The notes: a model not told the origin generated them from the letters alone. Shown: positions 37,016 to 50,289, counted from the stretch's first letter. The stretch is DNA of 64,000 nucleotides from Liolophura sinensis (GCF_032854445.1 NC_088295.1:92127805-92191804), one strand, 5' to 3'. Numbers and translations are program-made.

Positions 37016-37256
37016 TGCTAAGTTAAAGATGAAAGACTTAACCATCTGTATCAAGGACACCGCTTGAATACTCCATTCATCATCTAGAAGTCTGAGTCTA
37101 CGTGGATTTCCAGGTGATCTCCGCTGGGTGATGTGTGTGGGTGTGGCGATGGGGAGAGGGAGGGGGTCGAGACATCTGTCAATCGATTATAATGATACGA
37201 TGCTAACTTAGAGATAAAAGACTTACCGTCTGTATCAAGGACACCGCTTGAAAGCT
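37012..37256. repeat. Direct duplication, two ~57-bp copies 183 bp apart
   Basis: Copies at about 37012-37068 and 37197-37255 share GATGCTAA(G/C)TTA, GA(G/T)(A/G)AAAGACTTA and CTGTATCAAGGACACCGCTT. Read on the minus strand, the second copy ends in a GTAAGT, which the first has altered to GTTAAG. Exon duplication was considered, but no open frame supports it. Confidence 0.7.
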
Positions 37257-37989
37257 TTAGAATTTAGCGATGTGTTTTTCATATACAGAATCGGTTTTGC
37301 GATTATCTGGATTACGATTCAAGTCAGTATAGGAGAGTGTCTCGAGTTCAAGTGGAGTTTGAGCCCTCAGACTGTCACACGGAATTACTTCACTAAATCA
37401 GGCACCTCAGGGAAAGAATCTGTTGGAAAATCATCCACCTGTTAAGTAATAGATTTGTCTAAGGTCACATTTTGGCCGATGACTAGAGCTTAGAGCAATA
37501 CTTCGATTTTGATACTGGAGCAAGTGAACCTCTGGAGCTACCTTGTACGTCTAGCCCCGCCTGTCCTCCCTCTGTGAACTGACGGATATGAGGGGCATTT
37601 AGCTAGTCTCTTGACCCAGAACTCAGTCTGTCTTAGGTCACTGGTGCCAGCAAGGTGAACTCGGCCATTTCCGGCTGAAAGGCAATCTGTTTTGTGTGGA
37701 GTTCAGAAGAAATCACTGAGTTCACAGGTCCAACCGGTAAAGTATCTTAATCTGTTGCCTGTCCCCGTGATGACTAATCCGGAACCGTTCTTCATGGAAA
37801 TCTAAGCCATGTCAGTCACACAGCCCAATCCTTATCACAGCGGAGGGCTCTTGGCCTCAGCGTACTACAGAACAAATCAACATTAATCTCTCCCAATCAG
37901 TTCGACCAATCGGCGTTAATATCGCCATAGTTTAGAATATGGGCTGAGTCACGTGACTAAATCTGACAGTTAAGTTTGCTACCTCAGCA
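37257..37989. other. No gene recognised
   Basis: Unique spacer before the 25-bp array. Nothing supported. Confidence 0.5.
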
Positions 37990-39130
37990 ACAAAGCTCGA
38001 GTGATCATAAACACGTAAGACTGGATGGAGTGACCATAAACACATAAGACTGGAGTGACCATAAACACGTAACACTGGACTGACCATAAACACATAAGAC
38101 TGGAGTGACCATAAACACATAAGACTGGAGTGACCATAAACACGTAACACTGGACTGACCATAAACACGTAACACTGGAGTGACCATAAACACATAAGAC
38201 TGGAGTGACCATAAACACGTAAGACTGGAGTGACCATAAAGACATAAGACTTGAGTGACCATAAACACGTAAGACTGGAGTGACCATAAAGACATAAGAC
38301 TTGAGTGACCATAAACACGTAATACTGAATTGATTATAACACGTAAGACTGGAGTGACCATAAACACACAAGACTGGAGTGACCATAAGCACATAAGACT
38401 GGAGTGACCATAAAGACATAAGACTTGAGTGACCATAAACACGTTAGACTGAATTGATTATAACACGTAAGACTGGAGTGACCATAAAGACATAAGACTG
38501 GAGTGACCATAAACACGTAAGACTGAATTGATTATAACACGTAAGACTGGAGTGACCATAAACACGTAAGACTGGAGTGACCATAAACACATAACACTGG
38601 AGTGACCATAAACACGTAAGACTGGAGTGACCATAAACACATAAGACTGGAGTGACCATAAACACGTTAGTCTGAATTGATTATAACACGTAAGACTGGA
38701 GTGACCATAAAGACATAAGACTGGAGTGACCATAAACACATAAGACTGGAGTGACCATAAACACGTAAGACTGGAGTGACCATAAACACATAAGACTGGA
38801 GTGACCATAAACACGTAAGACTGAATTGATTATAACACGTAAGACTGGAGTGATCATAAACACATAAGACTGGAGTGACCATAAACACGTTAGACTGAAT
38901 TGATTATAACACGTAAGACTGGAGTGATCATAAACACATAAGACTGGAGTGACCATAAACACGTTAGACTGAATTGATTATAACACATAAGACTGGAGTG
39001 ACCATAAACACATAAGACTAGAGTGATCATAAACACACAAGACTGGAGTGATCATAAACACGTAACACTGGACTGACCATAAACACGTAAGACTGAATTG
39101 ATTATAACACGTAAGACTGGAGTGATCATA
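37990..39130. repeat. 25-bp minisatellite with an interspersed 24-bp variant unit, about 45 copies
   Basis: The main unit is ACTGGAGTGACCATAAACAC plus ATAAG or GTAAG. A second unit, ACTGAATTGATTATAACACG plus TAAG (24 bp), recurs at about 38325, 38448, 38523, 38670, 38820, 38895, 38970 and 39090. Most spacings are close to 75 or twice that, which is higher-order structure. On the minus strand all three phases are stop-free, so ORFs of 128-146 codons with a 25-residue period overlap. These are not genes. Confidence 0.95.
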
Positions 39131-39387
39131 GGCACTTGTCCTTTAATCGCTATGACCCACCATGTGGGGGTTCAAACTCGGGCTTGGACGGAGAATCGGT
39201 AGATTGCTCGTCGGTGATAATAAGTGGTCGACGACGCTGGTGTGATGGATTGACCAAATGTATAAGATGTATATACTTGTGTCTGTACATATCTAAAGGA
39301 GACACAGTACACACACTTAATGACTTCTCGTCGCCATCTGACTGCATTCATTCATTCCTCCCAATGATATATCGCTTAGTGACATGA

Positions 39388-39478
39388 CATCGTACTAATG
39401 ACGTCACATCTTACTAGTGACATCACATCGGACTAGTGACATCACATCGCACTACTGACATCACATCGTACAAGTGAG
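39388..39478. repeat. ~19-bp short tandem repeat, about 5 copies
   Basis: The unit is around ACTAGTGACATCACATCG, with TGACGTCACATC in one copy. Confidence 0.85.
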
Positions 39479-39559
39479 GATGATGCCTAGATAACCGTAG
39501 GATGATACCTTAACCGTGGGCCTGGTGCCTAAGTATATCATACCATCAGACCTAGATAA

Positions 39560-40545
39560 CCATACTCCTAGCAGCCAATGCACAGATAATCACAGATACC
39601 ATCAGATCAGGGATAATACAGATAACTGTGGGCCTAGTAGGGCATGGACAGGTAAACTATACGTACTCCACCGAACCTAGAATGACACTTTACAGATAAT
39701 CATGGGCCAAGCGGCAAATGCGCAGGTAAAGTATAGGTGCTAGCTGACCTGGAATGACACTTTACAGATAATCATGGGCTAAGCGGCAAATGCGCAAGTA
39801 AAGCATAGGTGCTAGCTGACCTGGAATGACACTTTACAGATAATCATGGGCCAAGCGGCAAATGCGCAAGTAAAGCATAGGTGCTAGCTGACCTGGAATG
39901 ACACTTTACAGACAATCGTGGGCTAAGCGGCAAATGCGCAGGTAAAGCATAGGTGCTAGCTGACCTGGAATGACACTTTACAGATAATCATGGGCTAAGC
40001 GGCAAATGCGCAAGTAAAGCATAGGTGTTAGCTGACCTGGAATGACACTTTACAGACAATCATGGGCCAAGCGGCAAATGCGCAGGTAAAGCGTAGGTGT
40101 TAGCTGACCTGGAATGACACTTTACAGACAATCATGGGCCAAGCGGCAAATGCGCAGGTAAAGTATAGGTGCTAGCTGACCTGGAATGACACTTTACAGA
40201 CAATCATGGGCCAAGCGGCAAATGCGCAGGTAAAGCGTAGGTGCTAGCTGACCTGGAATGACACTTTACAGACAATCATGGGCCGAGCGGCAAATGCGCA
40301 GGTAAAGCATAGGTGCTAGCTGGCCTGGAATGACACTTTACAGACAATCATGGGCCGAGCGGCAAATGCGCAGGTAAAGCATAAGTGCTAGCTGACCTGG
40401 AATGACACTTTACAGACAATCATGGGCCTAATGGCAAATGTACAGGTAAAGCACACATACCAGCAGATGTAGGACTATACTTTACAGATAACCATGGGCC
40501 TGTGACAGCTCATGCACAGATAAAGTACAGATACCAGCTGACCGA
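39560..40545. repeat. 72-bp minisatellite, about 12 good units
   Basis: Starts of TACAGATAATCATGGGCCAA at 39691 and 39763 fix the 72-bp period. The remainder of the unit has GCGGCAAATGCGCAGGTAAA and GGTGCTAGCTGACCTGGAAT. Degenerate units lie on both sides. CAGATAATCA and CAGACAATCA versions segregate along the array. Confidence 0.95.
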
Positions 40546-41929
40546 CTGTGACAATGTCCACATAAAGACATGCCTCGTACAATCCTCTACCACCCACCAG
40601 TGGATTTGGGGCAACAGCAGAGGGAGCGATTTGCACAGACAATGATGGTCAGTGAACAGCACGAGCTAACAATTAATACAGTTTAAAACCTGATTCCCCT
40701 GGGTGTGATAGAATTTGGTTTCTTGAGTCTATTGTCAGACTGTAATATCACCGCTGCATCATTTTCCACTCTGCCTTCATGCCCAAAGTAATGGATTCTG
40801 TGGCTAAAATTCACCCTCAACTTCGTATAAACCACAGAACAGTTCGTAAAACCTTCAATTCCAATCGTCCAAGGCCATTTGGCCAAAGGCACAAAGAATT
40901 TATTTCAATTAAGAGGTTTTTCCTGAGATTTTGCAGAGCTTTTGGCGGTCCGGTTTTATTGAGAGCCTTGCGGTGGCTGAAGACAATCCGAGGTGAGACG
41001 AGAGTGGAGATCTAATAGACTGGTGGGTCAATCAATGGGAGGCGACCGACCTCAAACAGATTGTGAACACCAATAACGGATGACCTGTAATCGATAGCAG
41101 CCATTACCATTAGGCCAGCTCAATGATGAATTACCTCGGCTTCTATGTTACAGTCTAACCCCCGTGTTCCTGCCCAGTTTTCACGTTCAGACCAGCAGTA
41201 CACCGGCTACTGGCCTCCACTACTCTTCACTAATTAACAACAGTGACTCCACTCGGGCCTCTCATCAGCGTCCCCACTCCTCCCTACCTCTCGCCTTCCG
41301 GACAGCCATTTACATATAGACAGTCCATCTAACGATGCCCCCCACCCCTCCTTTTAATCCTTACATCTCTAAACTAGAGGCCTTGAACGGTTACCAGACT
41401 CTCGTCCAATCATAGTTAAACGCCTGAGTGTGTCATCAGCGACACTTCACCGGAAACCAACCATTCAAAGATGAGGACAAGATACTGTGATCAACACATG
41501 CGCAGTCATTGTGGGATTAGGCCTTAGGATTTTTTTCAAAAGTAACAGCAAATACAAGAATAGATTTCAAACTATCTATATCTTCTGTTCTTACACTTTG
41601 CACGCGCATGCATCAGGTACCAAAAACGGGTGCAGATATGTTATGACTTCAACCCTGGTTATCATCTTTCAGTTATCGGCACAGCGTGATTTTTACGGAA
41701 GTACCGCGTTTTTATCTGACAGTTGCAAATTTTGGTGAAGTGGACCATATGTGAAAAGTGCGATTTAATTTCTTAAGTCGTTCAGCCTGATAGATGATGA
41801 AAAGCACTCCAAAGTGTTCCTCAAGACTTCAGGACTAGATGATCCTAAGGGTTAACGTGTGGCAGTGATCAGAACGGCTACAGCCAGAGTGACTATAAAT
41901 CACCACGAGGGTAAAGTTCTTGGTCGAGG
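40546..41929. other. No gene recognised
   Basis: About 1.4 kb of unique-looking sequence. ORFs are under 85 codons and show no motif. Confidence 0.5.
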
Positions 41930-42955
41930 GTACAGTAATAACGACGGATTTATAAACGTTACTGTAGCTGTAAAACAGGTCATAGGTCGAGGTTGCAGTA
42001 ATCAGATACAACGATAGATTTAGCCTACACGTCACTGAGGCCGTATGATCAAAAAGGCAAAGGTAACATTAATCAGATACAACGATAGATTTAGCCTACA
42101 CGTCACTGAGGCCGTAAGATCAAAAAGGTAAAGGTAACAGTAATCAGATGAAACGACAGATTGACCCTACACGTCACTGAGGCCGTAAGATCAAAAAGGT
42201 AAAGGTAACAGTAATCAGATAAAACGACAGATTGACCCTACACGTCACTGAAGCCGAATGATCAAAAAGGTAAAGGTAATAGTAATCAGATAAAACGATA
42301 CATTTAGCCTACACGTCACTGAGGCCGTATGATCAAAACGGCAAGGGGAACGGTAATCAGATACAACGATAGATTTAGCCTACACGTCACTGAGGCCGTA
42401 AGATCAAAAAGGTAAAGGTAACAGTAATCAGATAAAACGACAGATTGACCCTACACGTCACTGAAGCCGTAAGATCAAAAAGGTAAAGGTAACAGTAATC
42501 AGATAAAACGACAGATTGACCCTACACGTCACTGAAGCCGAATGATCAAAAAGGTAAAGGTAATAGTAATCAGATAAAACGATACATTTAGCCTACACGT
42601 CACTGAGGCCGTAAGATCAAAAAGGTAAAGGTAACAGTAATCAGATAAAACGATAGACTGACCTTACACGTCAATGAAGCCGTGTGATCAAAAAGGTAAA
42701 GGTAACAGTAATCAGATAAAACGATACATTTAGCCTACACGTCACTGAGGCCGTATGATCAAAACGGCAAGGGGAACGGTAATCAGATACAACGATAGAT
42801 TTAGCCTACACGTCACTGAGGCCGTATGATCAAAAAGGTAAAGGTAACAGTAATCAGATACAACGATAGATTTAGCCTACACGTAAGTGTGGCCGTATGA
42901 TCAAAAAGGTAAATGTAACAGTGATCAGATACAACTATAGGTGAACACAATAATG
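41930..42955. repeat. 71-bp minisatellite, about 14 copies, with six-unit and four-unit duplications
   Basis: The unit is GTAATCAGATAAAACGACAG, then ATTGACCCTACACGTCACTG, then AGGCCGTAAGATCAAAAAGG plus TAAAGGTAACA. A distinctive AACGGCAAGGGGAACGG unit appears near 42335 and again about 426 bp (6 x 71) later. The GAAGCCGAATGATC unit appears at 42250 and 42534 (284 bp = 4 x 71). Confidence 0.95.
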
Positions 42956-43394
42956 TTACTGTATGATCAGAAAGTTTACAGTAAAGTTTACAGTAAACAA
43001 AACTACAGAGTGACACATAACTCTGACCGTGACTGTTTGATAAAGATGTTTCAAGTGTTACAGATATCAGCTAATACCACCATAGGATATATTGGTGATG
43101 ATGCCAGAGGAATGATTACAACTATCGCTGTGACAATAATTACCAAAAACGACAAGTCCTATCGCGAGCCAATAAGATCAAGATTGCCATACTACTGTGA
43201 CTGTGAGCAGGCAAATGGACAGTCATGTTGTGAAGGAAAAATCCCAGAATGCCTCAATGCTTTGACTGTAAGAAGGCAAATGGGGACAACCTATAGCAAA
43301 CAAAATGTCCCATATAACCCTATTGCTGTGAAGATAAATTTAAGTACATGTACAAAAATCGACATCACACACTGGCAGCAAATGTATGTCCCTG
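42956..43394. other. Degenerate junction between the 71-bp and 68-bp arrays
   Basis: Decayed pieces of both neighbouring units are visible (ACTGTGACTGTGAGCAGGC, TACATGTACAAAAATCG). The 156-codon ORF at 42941-43411 crosses this and ends inside the first 68-bp unit, so I do not treat it as a gene. Confidence 0.6.
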
Positions 43395-45985
43395 GTCCCA
43401 TATTACTGTAGCTGTATGTACATGAACAAAATCAAGGTTATACAAAGCACGTTTGTCCCAAAATGACATATTACTGTAGCTGTATGTACATGAACAAAAT
43501 CAATGTTATACAAAGCACGTACGTCCCAGAATGACATATTACTGTAGCTGTATGTACATGTACAAAATCAAGGTTATACAAAGCACGTACGTCCCAAAAT
43601 GACATATTACTGTAGCTATATGTACATGAACAAAATCAATGTTATACTGAGCACGTTTGTCCCAAAATGACATATTACTGTAGCTATATGTACATGTACA
43701 AAATCAAGGTTATACAAAGCACGTACGTCCCAAAATGACATATTACTGTAGCTGTATGTACATGAACAAAATCAAGGTTATACAAAGCACGTTTGTCCCA
43801 AAATGACATATTACTGTAGCTGTATGTACATGAACAAAATCAAGGTTATACAAAGCACGTACGTCCCAAAATGACATATTACTGTAGCTATATGTACATG
43901 AACAAAATCAAGGTTATACAAAGCACGTTTGTCCCAAAATGACATATTACTGTAGCTATATGTACATGTACAAAATCAAGGTTATACTGAGCACGTACGT
44001 CCCAAAATGACATAATACTGTAGCTGTATGTACATGAACAAAATCAAGGTTATACAAAGCACGTTTGTCCCAAAATGACATATTACTGTAGCTGTATGTA
44101 CATGTACAAAATCAAGGTTATACTGAGCACGTTTGTCCCAAAATGACATATTACTGTAGCTATATGTACATGTACAAAATCAAGGTTATACAAAGCACGT
44201 TTGTCCCAAAATGACATATTACTGTAGCTGTATGTACATGAACAAAATCAATGTTATACAAAGCACGTTTGTCCCAAAATGACATATTACTGTAGCTGTA
44301 TGTACATGTACAAAATCAAGGTTATACTGAGCACGTTTGTCCCAAAATGACATATTACTGTAGCTATATGTACATGTACAAAATCAAGGTTATACAAAGC
44401 ACGTTTGTCCCAAAATGACATATTACTGTAGCTATATGTACATGAACAAAATCAAGGTTATACAAAGCACGTTTGTCCCAAAATGACATATTACTGTAGC
44501 TGTATGTACATGTACAAAATCAAGGTTATACTGAGCACGTTTGTCCCAAAATGACATATTACTGTAGCTATATGTACATGTACAAAATCAAGGTTATACA
44601 AAGCACGTTTGTCCCAAAATGACATATTACTGTAGCTGTGTGTACATGTACAAAATCAAGGTTATACTGAGCACGTACGTCCCAAAATGACATATTACTG
44701 TAGCTATATGTACATGTACAAAATCAAGGTTATAACGAGCACGTTTGTCCCAAAATGACATATTACTGTAGCTGTATGTACATGTACAAAATCAAGGTTA
44801 TACAAAGCACGTACGTCCCAGAATGACATATTACTGTAGCTATATGTTCATGTACAAAGTCAATGTTATACAAAGCACGTACGTCCCAGAATGACATATT
44901 ACTGTAGCTATATGTACATGTACAAAATCAAGGTTATACAAAGCACGTTTGTCCCAAAATGACATATTACTGTAGCTGTATGTACATGTACAAAATCAAG
45001 GTTATAATGAGCACGTACGTCCCAGAATGACATATTACTGTAGCTATATGTACATGTACAAAATCAAGGTTATACAAAGCACGTTTGTCCCAAAATGACA
45101 TATTACTGTAGCTGTGTGTACATGTACAAAATCAAGGTTATACAAAGCACGTACGTCCCAAAATGACATATTACTGTAGCTGTATGTACATGTACAAAGT
45201 CAATGTTATACAAAGCACGTACGTCCCAGAATGACATATTACTGTAGCTGTATGTACATGTACAAAATCAAGGTTATACAAAGCACGTTTGTCCCAAAAT
45301 GACATATTACTGTAGCTGTATGTACATGTACAAAATCAAGGTTATAATGAGCACGTACGTCCCAGAATGACATATTACTGTAGCTATATGTACATGTACA
45401 AAATCAAGGTTATACAAAGCACGTTTGTCCCAAAATGACATATTACTGTAGCTGTATGTACATGTACAAAATCAAGGTTATACAAAGCACGTTTGTCCCA
45501 AAATGACATATTACTGTAGCTGTATGTACATGTACAAAATCAGGGTTATACAAAGCACGTTTGTCCCAAAATGACATATTACTGTAGCTATATGTACATG
45601 TACAAAATCAAGGTTATAACGAGCACGTTTGTCCCAAAATGACATATTCTGTAGCTATATGTACATGTACAAAATCAAGGTTATACAAAGCACGTTTGTC
45701 CCAAAATGACATATTACTGTAGCTGTGTGTACATGTACAAAATCAAGGTTATACAAAGCACGTACGTCCCAGAATGACATTATACTGTAGCTATATGTAC
45801 ATGTAAAAAATCAATGTTATACTGAGCACGTTTGTCCCAAAATGACATATTCTGTAGCTATATGTACATGTACAAAGTCAATGTTATGCTGAGCACGTAT
45901 GTCCCAGAATGACATATTCTGTAGCTATATGTACATGTACAAAGTCAATGTTATGCTGAGCACGTACGTCCCAGAATGACAAATG
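43395..45985. repeat. 68-bp minisatellite, about 38 copies
   Basis: The unit is CATATTACTGTAGCTATATG, then TACATGTACAAAATCAAGGT, then TATACAAAGCACGTTTGTCC plus CAAAATGA. Starts at 43467 and 43535 give the period. It contains two perfect palindromes, TGTACATGTACA and (in many units) ACGTACGT. A TATACTGAGCACGTTTG variant sits at about 44121, 44325 and 44529, 204 bp (3 x 68) apart. The last units have lost two bases (CATATTCTG). Confidence 0.97.
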
Positions 45986-47194
45986 TCATTGTAAACGCAA
46001 AAATGGAAATGACATTTTTTGGAGCATTTGTATTATGTTACTTTAATGTTACTAAACGCGAAAATTGGCAGGTAACATTAATCAGATACAACCAAAGTAA
46101 AAGCTGAATCCTGTAACCGTAAAATGTAAAGTTCCTCAACCAATTCTGACCGTTTAAACTAAGCAATGTTTCAAGGCCGATAAGTTCATATAACGATCAA
46201 AATGTTATTGCGATAAAGTTACCATGTAGCATAATGTATGTTGCAACAACCATTCACAGAAGGATTATTGTTGCTAGCGAAACAATGAAAGCTATGTTCT
46301 AGGACAAATGATACCAATGATGGCAGACGGTCTGTGGCTAAAACGACAAAGACACCTCTGTTCTGGTGTGCTACGTTTACCATAAAAACAATAGCCACGT
46401 TAGGCTGGTAACAAATAATAACACGAAAGCCGCAGTTATAAAATATTTTAAAAGATCTTTGTTTAGGTGATTACATTATATGGCTGCCTGGCTAATTCCA
46501 CCAGGCATCGCTGGGTAACTCTGAACAAAAGCTTCCAGTTGAATTAATGCGGACATGTAACCAGATTTTGCAGCTCTGTGATGGTATTCTCTCCAGTAAA
46601 TCCCCGGAAAGTCCTTGAAATTACGTTGATAAAGATAATGTTGCTTCTGAATTGTGCGCAAACTTTTAGTATCGATCTTCAACAGCAATTATCACCTAAT
46701 TAGATTTGTGGGCCACGGGCACCGAGACTGTCAATTACATAAATTGCTAGTTTTACAGGAAATGGTAAAGACTTCTGATAAATGATCCAAAAGAATTGAA
46801 TTAATCAAGCACTGGCATGAGTTCTGGCGTTGGTAAACATTTTATGGGCGTCAAAGAGATATTTACTTGGCTTGTATGTCATGTTGCTTGCAGACAACCG
46901 TGTATCAAATTATCGGCCACACAGGCGAATCTTAAAAACTTTCCAAGCATAGTGATTTTAAAAATAAAAACTAATCTGCAGGTTATCGGATCAACTCATA
47001 TTGATCGTGTTAATGTGGTTATTGTCTGTTATGTACGATTTCGCAGAGCGGGGTCAGAAGCGGTCCGCCTAACCATCTCGGTTTTTTTTTTTTTTTTGCC
47101 TTTCTCCGAAGGAGGCATGGAAAGGTAAGGTTGAAATAGAATCTGAGGTGGCTCGGGCACCTGTGACTATATTCAGTCAACTTTTAAACATAAG
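45986..47194. other. No gene; carries a stray piece of the 71-bp unit
   Basis: At 46070-46092 there is an exact 23-bp match to part of a 71-bp unit (42061-42083; core GGTAACATTAATCAGATACA). A T16 run lies at 47082-47097. No credible exon. Confidence 0.6.
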
Positions 47195-47580
47195 AACTAC
47201 ATGCATTACACATGTCATTACACTGTCACCTCTCGAACAGAATAACTGCAGGCAATACACGTGTTCCTGGGCAGTCACCTTTCCAACAGAATAACTACAG
47301 GCACCACAGGTGTTACTGTGCAGTCATCCCTCAAACAGAATAACTACAGGCACCACACGTGTTACTGTGCAGTCACCACTCCAACAGAATAACTCCAGGC
47401 ACTACACGTGTTACTGTGCAGTCATCTCTCCAACAGAATAATAACTACAGACACTACACGTGTTCACAGGACAGCTTCCCCTATGCGGTCACTTCTCCAA
47501 CAGGATAACTACATGTTCAACTACAGGTACAAGTAATTACTGTACATAGTCAGCTCTTCGACAGAATAATTACAGACACC
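47195..47580. repeat. 49-bp minisatellite, about 7 degenerate copies
   Basis: The unit is GTTACTGTGCAGTCATCCCT, then CAAACAGAATAACTACAGGC plus ACCACACGT. The outer copies are diverged. Confidence 0.88.
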
Positions 47581-50289
47581 ATAGCCTAAAGAAACTGGAA
47601 ACTAATGGCACTGATGATAAATGTTTGTTGAGTAAGACTGTATACAACCAGCCTAGGTTACGAAATCAATGTCACTGCAGAAGAGATCCAAGCCGTCAGC
47701 TGCCTGTGTCTTTCGTTCGTTTTGACACACGCCTTCACAGGTAATAATATTAAAGACTCAAGCATGAAGATTTTTTACATTATTTATTAAGCCTTTCTAA
47801 CAAAATGTTTTCCGGGAGTATCACAGGAACGCCTAACTAAATAGTTAGAAACTAAGTAACATCTGGTGAGTGTTAAGTTTTTGCTGTCTTGGTAACAACT
47901 CGTTTGGAACGTCATGAGTAGAGGGGAAAACACGGGGAGATATGATGAAGATGTGACGGCCTACATTAGTTATTGGCTGGCCTACTTATTAGATAAACAT
48001 CCTGGTGTTCAAGAACAGAGACAAGCTATGGGACATAAATAAATGGCTGTTACAATGGGCTAGGCGTTGTTCATCAACCTTCGGGGAGCAGCTGTCGCCG
48101 TGGATGAGGACGATGCTCGTGTGTTTATCGAGTCGGCCTGATTCAGACCAGATCACCGCAGATTTGGCAAGCATCGATTGAAACCAATGAGGACGGCCAG
48201 CTCCTTGAAATTTTCTTAAAAGCATTGCTGTCGTAATTGGTCCGGCCAGGGATCTAGAGCTGTGGATACATTGGACAGGAAGAGAAGAGAAAGTTTTCTC
48301 CCACATGTATTTGTGTGCAAACTTCCAAACAGAAGACACATGATCTTTGATTTTTAAAAAATGGAAAATAATTTACACAGTCTAGCTGAGGTTGTCTGAT
48401 CCCCGGTACTTGAAAAGATATTACTGAAAAGTACCATTGAAATGTTTGGCGATAAAAACCTGCATGCAAATCTCCAGGTATCCAGAGAGGGGTCTGAAAT
48501 GCCATCAAACCTCCAGAGATTCACAGTTCTGAGCAGATTATTATAAAATAAATCCCGTAGAAAGGTGATTGGAATATGGCGAGTGTTCACAAAGAAATCA
48601 CATACGGAATCGAGTCGAAAACTGCGTCAAGCCATTACAAGTGGAGTTTGTGTTTAAGACGGGAACTGAGGCGTATTGCCAGAAAAGCTTTGAAGGCGGT
48701 GGTCTTATCAAATGTCATAAATACATTTGAGGATAGGAAGAGCGTTCGAATTAGCACATTCCACGAGCAACTGATGGGGAAGGCCAGCTTTATAGAGCTG
48801 CCCAGAAATGTCTTTGTAAAGTCTTATTGATTGGCTTTGTAGAGGGGGAAAAAGGGCCGCCGAGCTGTTTACGGCCTGTGAAATGTATCGGGCTGACCGA
48901 GTCGCGTTTTTAGTGAGCACAGCTGATAATCATGCCTCGTTAACCTACACGAGCGCCGATGTAGGAGGAGTTTTTGTGAGAGCTCATCGGAGAGATAAAC
49001 ACCGCCAAGTGCACCATCAGTCACTCCCATAGCAGCCCTACATAGTTCACACTCATTAACTACATTAAAACTCCACTTATTTGTTATACGGTTCCTTCTT
49101 TTTTTTTTTTTTTTTTTTGTTAATTTTTTTCTGAATATTGTTGAGGAAACCAGAGAATTCTTTAACGATAAACACCACTTCACAACCCGAGTGTACATAT
49201 TAATGTTTTGTAGCACGACTTGACCCTACAAAATCACAACAGTTAAGAGTGTTTTTTTATCATAATTCCGCAATACATAAATTAATGTAGAAGTTTATGA
49301 CGCCGCTCTTGGGTTGTCCCATTAGCGGTACTAACATTGTGTCATCTCACATTTTTCATGACTGAAGTTGTATTGTCGTTACGAATCGTACCCCTGCACC
49401 CCATACGCCCCCCCCCCCCCTCCCTCCCTCCCTCACGCACGCAAACAATTTGCAAACATAGCTCTGTCGCGACTCAGAAACTGACAATCTTCAGTGATGG
49501 TTGTCTCAGCTTGCAATAATTGGCCACCAACCGCATCCGAGTAGCCTAATTGGAACTCAGAGAGCACTTAACGTTTTTTTCTCTCTCTCTCTTTCTCTCC
49601 CTTTCTGAATTTAGCTAAAATCTACGGTCGTTTTCTTTATTCAACAGGTATCACTTAGTTGGCGTTCTAAAGTTGAACGACTCTGACATTTTTTCCACCA
49701 ACAAAGAAGGTCTGGATTATTTGCGACCACTGCGTATAACGTAATAGGGAACAATGTCCATTTCTGAGGATCCTGTTGTTCAGGCACGTGAGAATATCAG
49801 AGACTAGAAGACTTTCATTGGATCGCTCAAGGTAACAGAATTAGGCGACCAATAACGATCGATTAAATGGCGGTATAAAGGAGAGTTTAACAAAACCAAA
49901 TGGTGGCTTTGTCAAGGCGTTGGCAATCGTCCACTGAAGAACCATGCTTACTTGTATATTTCTTGCAGTGAATGTCTTTTTGCGGCTAGGATACTGAGCC
50001 GCACAAAAAATTTGGGCGTGGTTCGACAAAGCAGTCGTATGTAGTCATATATATCTTTAAGACGTGCCACCATGTGTTATTAATAATAAATTGTCAGATT
50101 CGCTTACGATCGAAACGGCTTTGTGGAACAGGCCACTGGCCATTGTGCAACAAAAGATTATTCTAAGGGCTTTTAGCTATTTCTCCAAAATATCCATACG
50201 ACGTAATTTCTTCTCCAGCCAGGATCAGCTTACACAGAACATTATACTGGAGTTGGTTCCGATAAGTTTTTCACTCTTTCTACACTTTA
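47581..50289. other. No gene recognised; simple-sequence tracts
   Basis: About 2.7 kb without a supported gene. It holds a T20 run (49099-49118), a C13/TCCC tract (49408-49434) and a CT-rich tract (about 49574-49605). ORFs up to 116 codons (47989-48339, minus) have no recognisable motif. Confidence 0.5.

Noticed and set aside
37932-38962. Nine overlapping minus-strand ORFs of 60-146 codons
   Set aside because: All from the 25-bp minisatellite, which is open in all three minus-strand phases.
39150-39350. SINE head suggested by GGGGGTTCAAACTCGGGC
   Set aside because: B-box-like match only, with no A box, no tail and no similarity to the two SINE families here.
42941-43411. 156-codon ORF between two arrays
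   Set aside because: It contains decayed pieces of the neighbouring units and ends within the first 68-bp unit. No recognisable domain.
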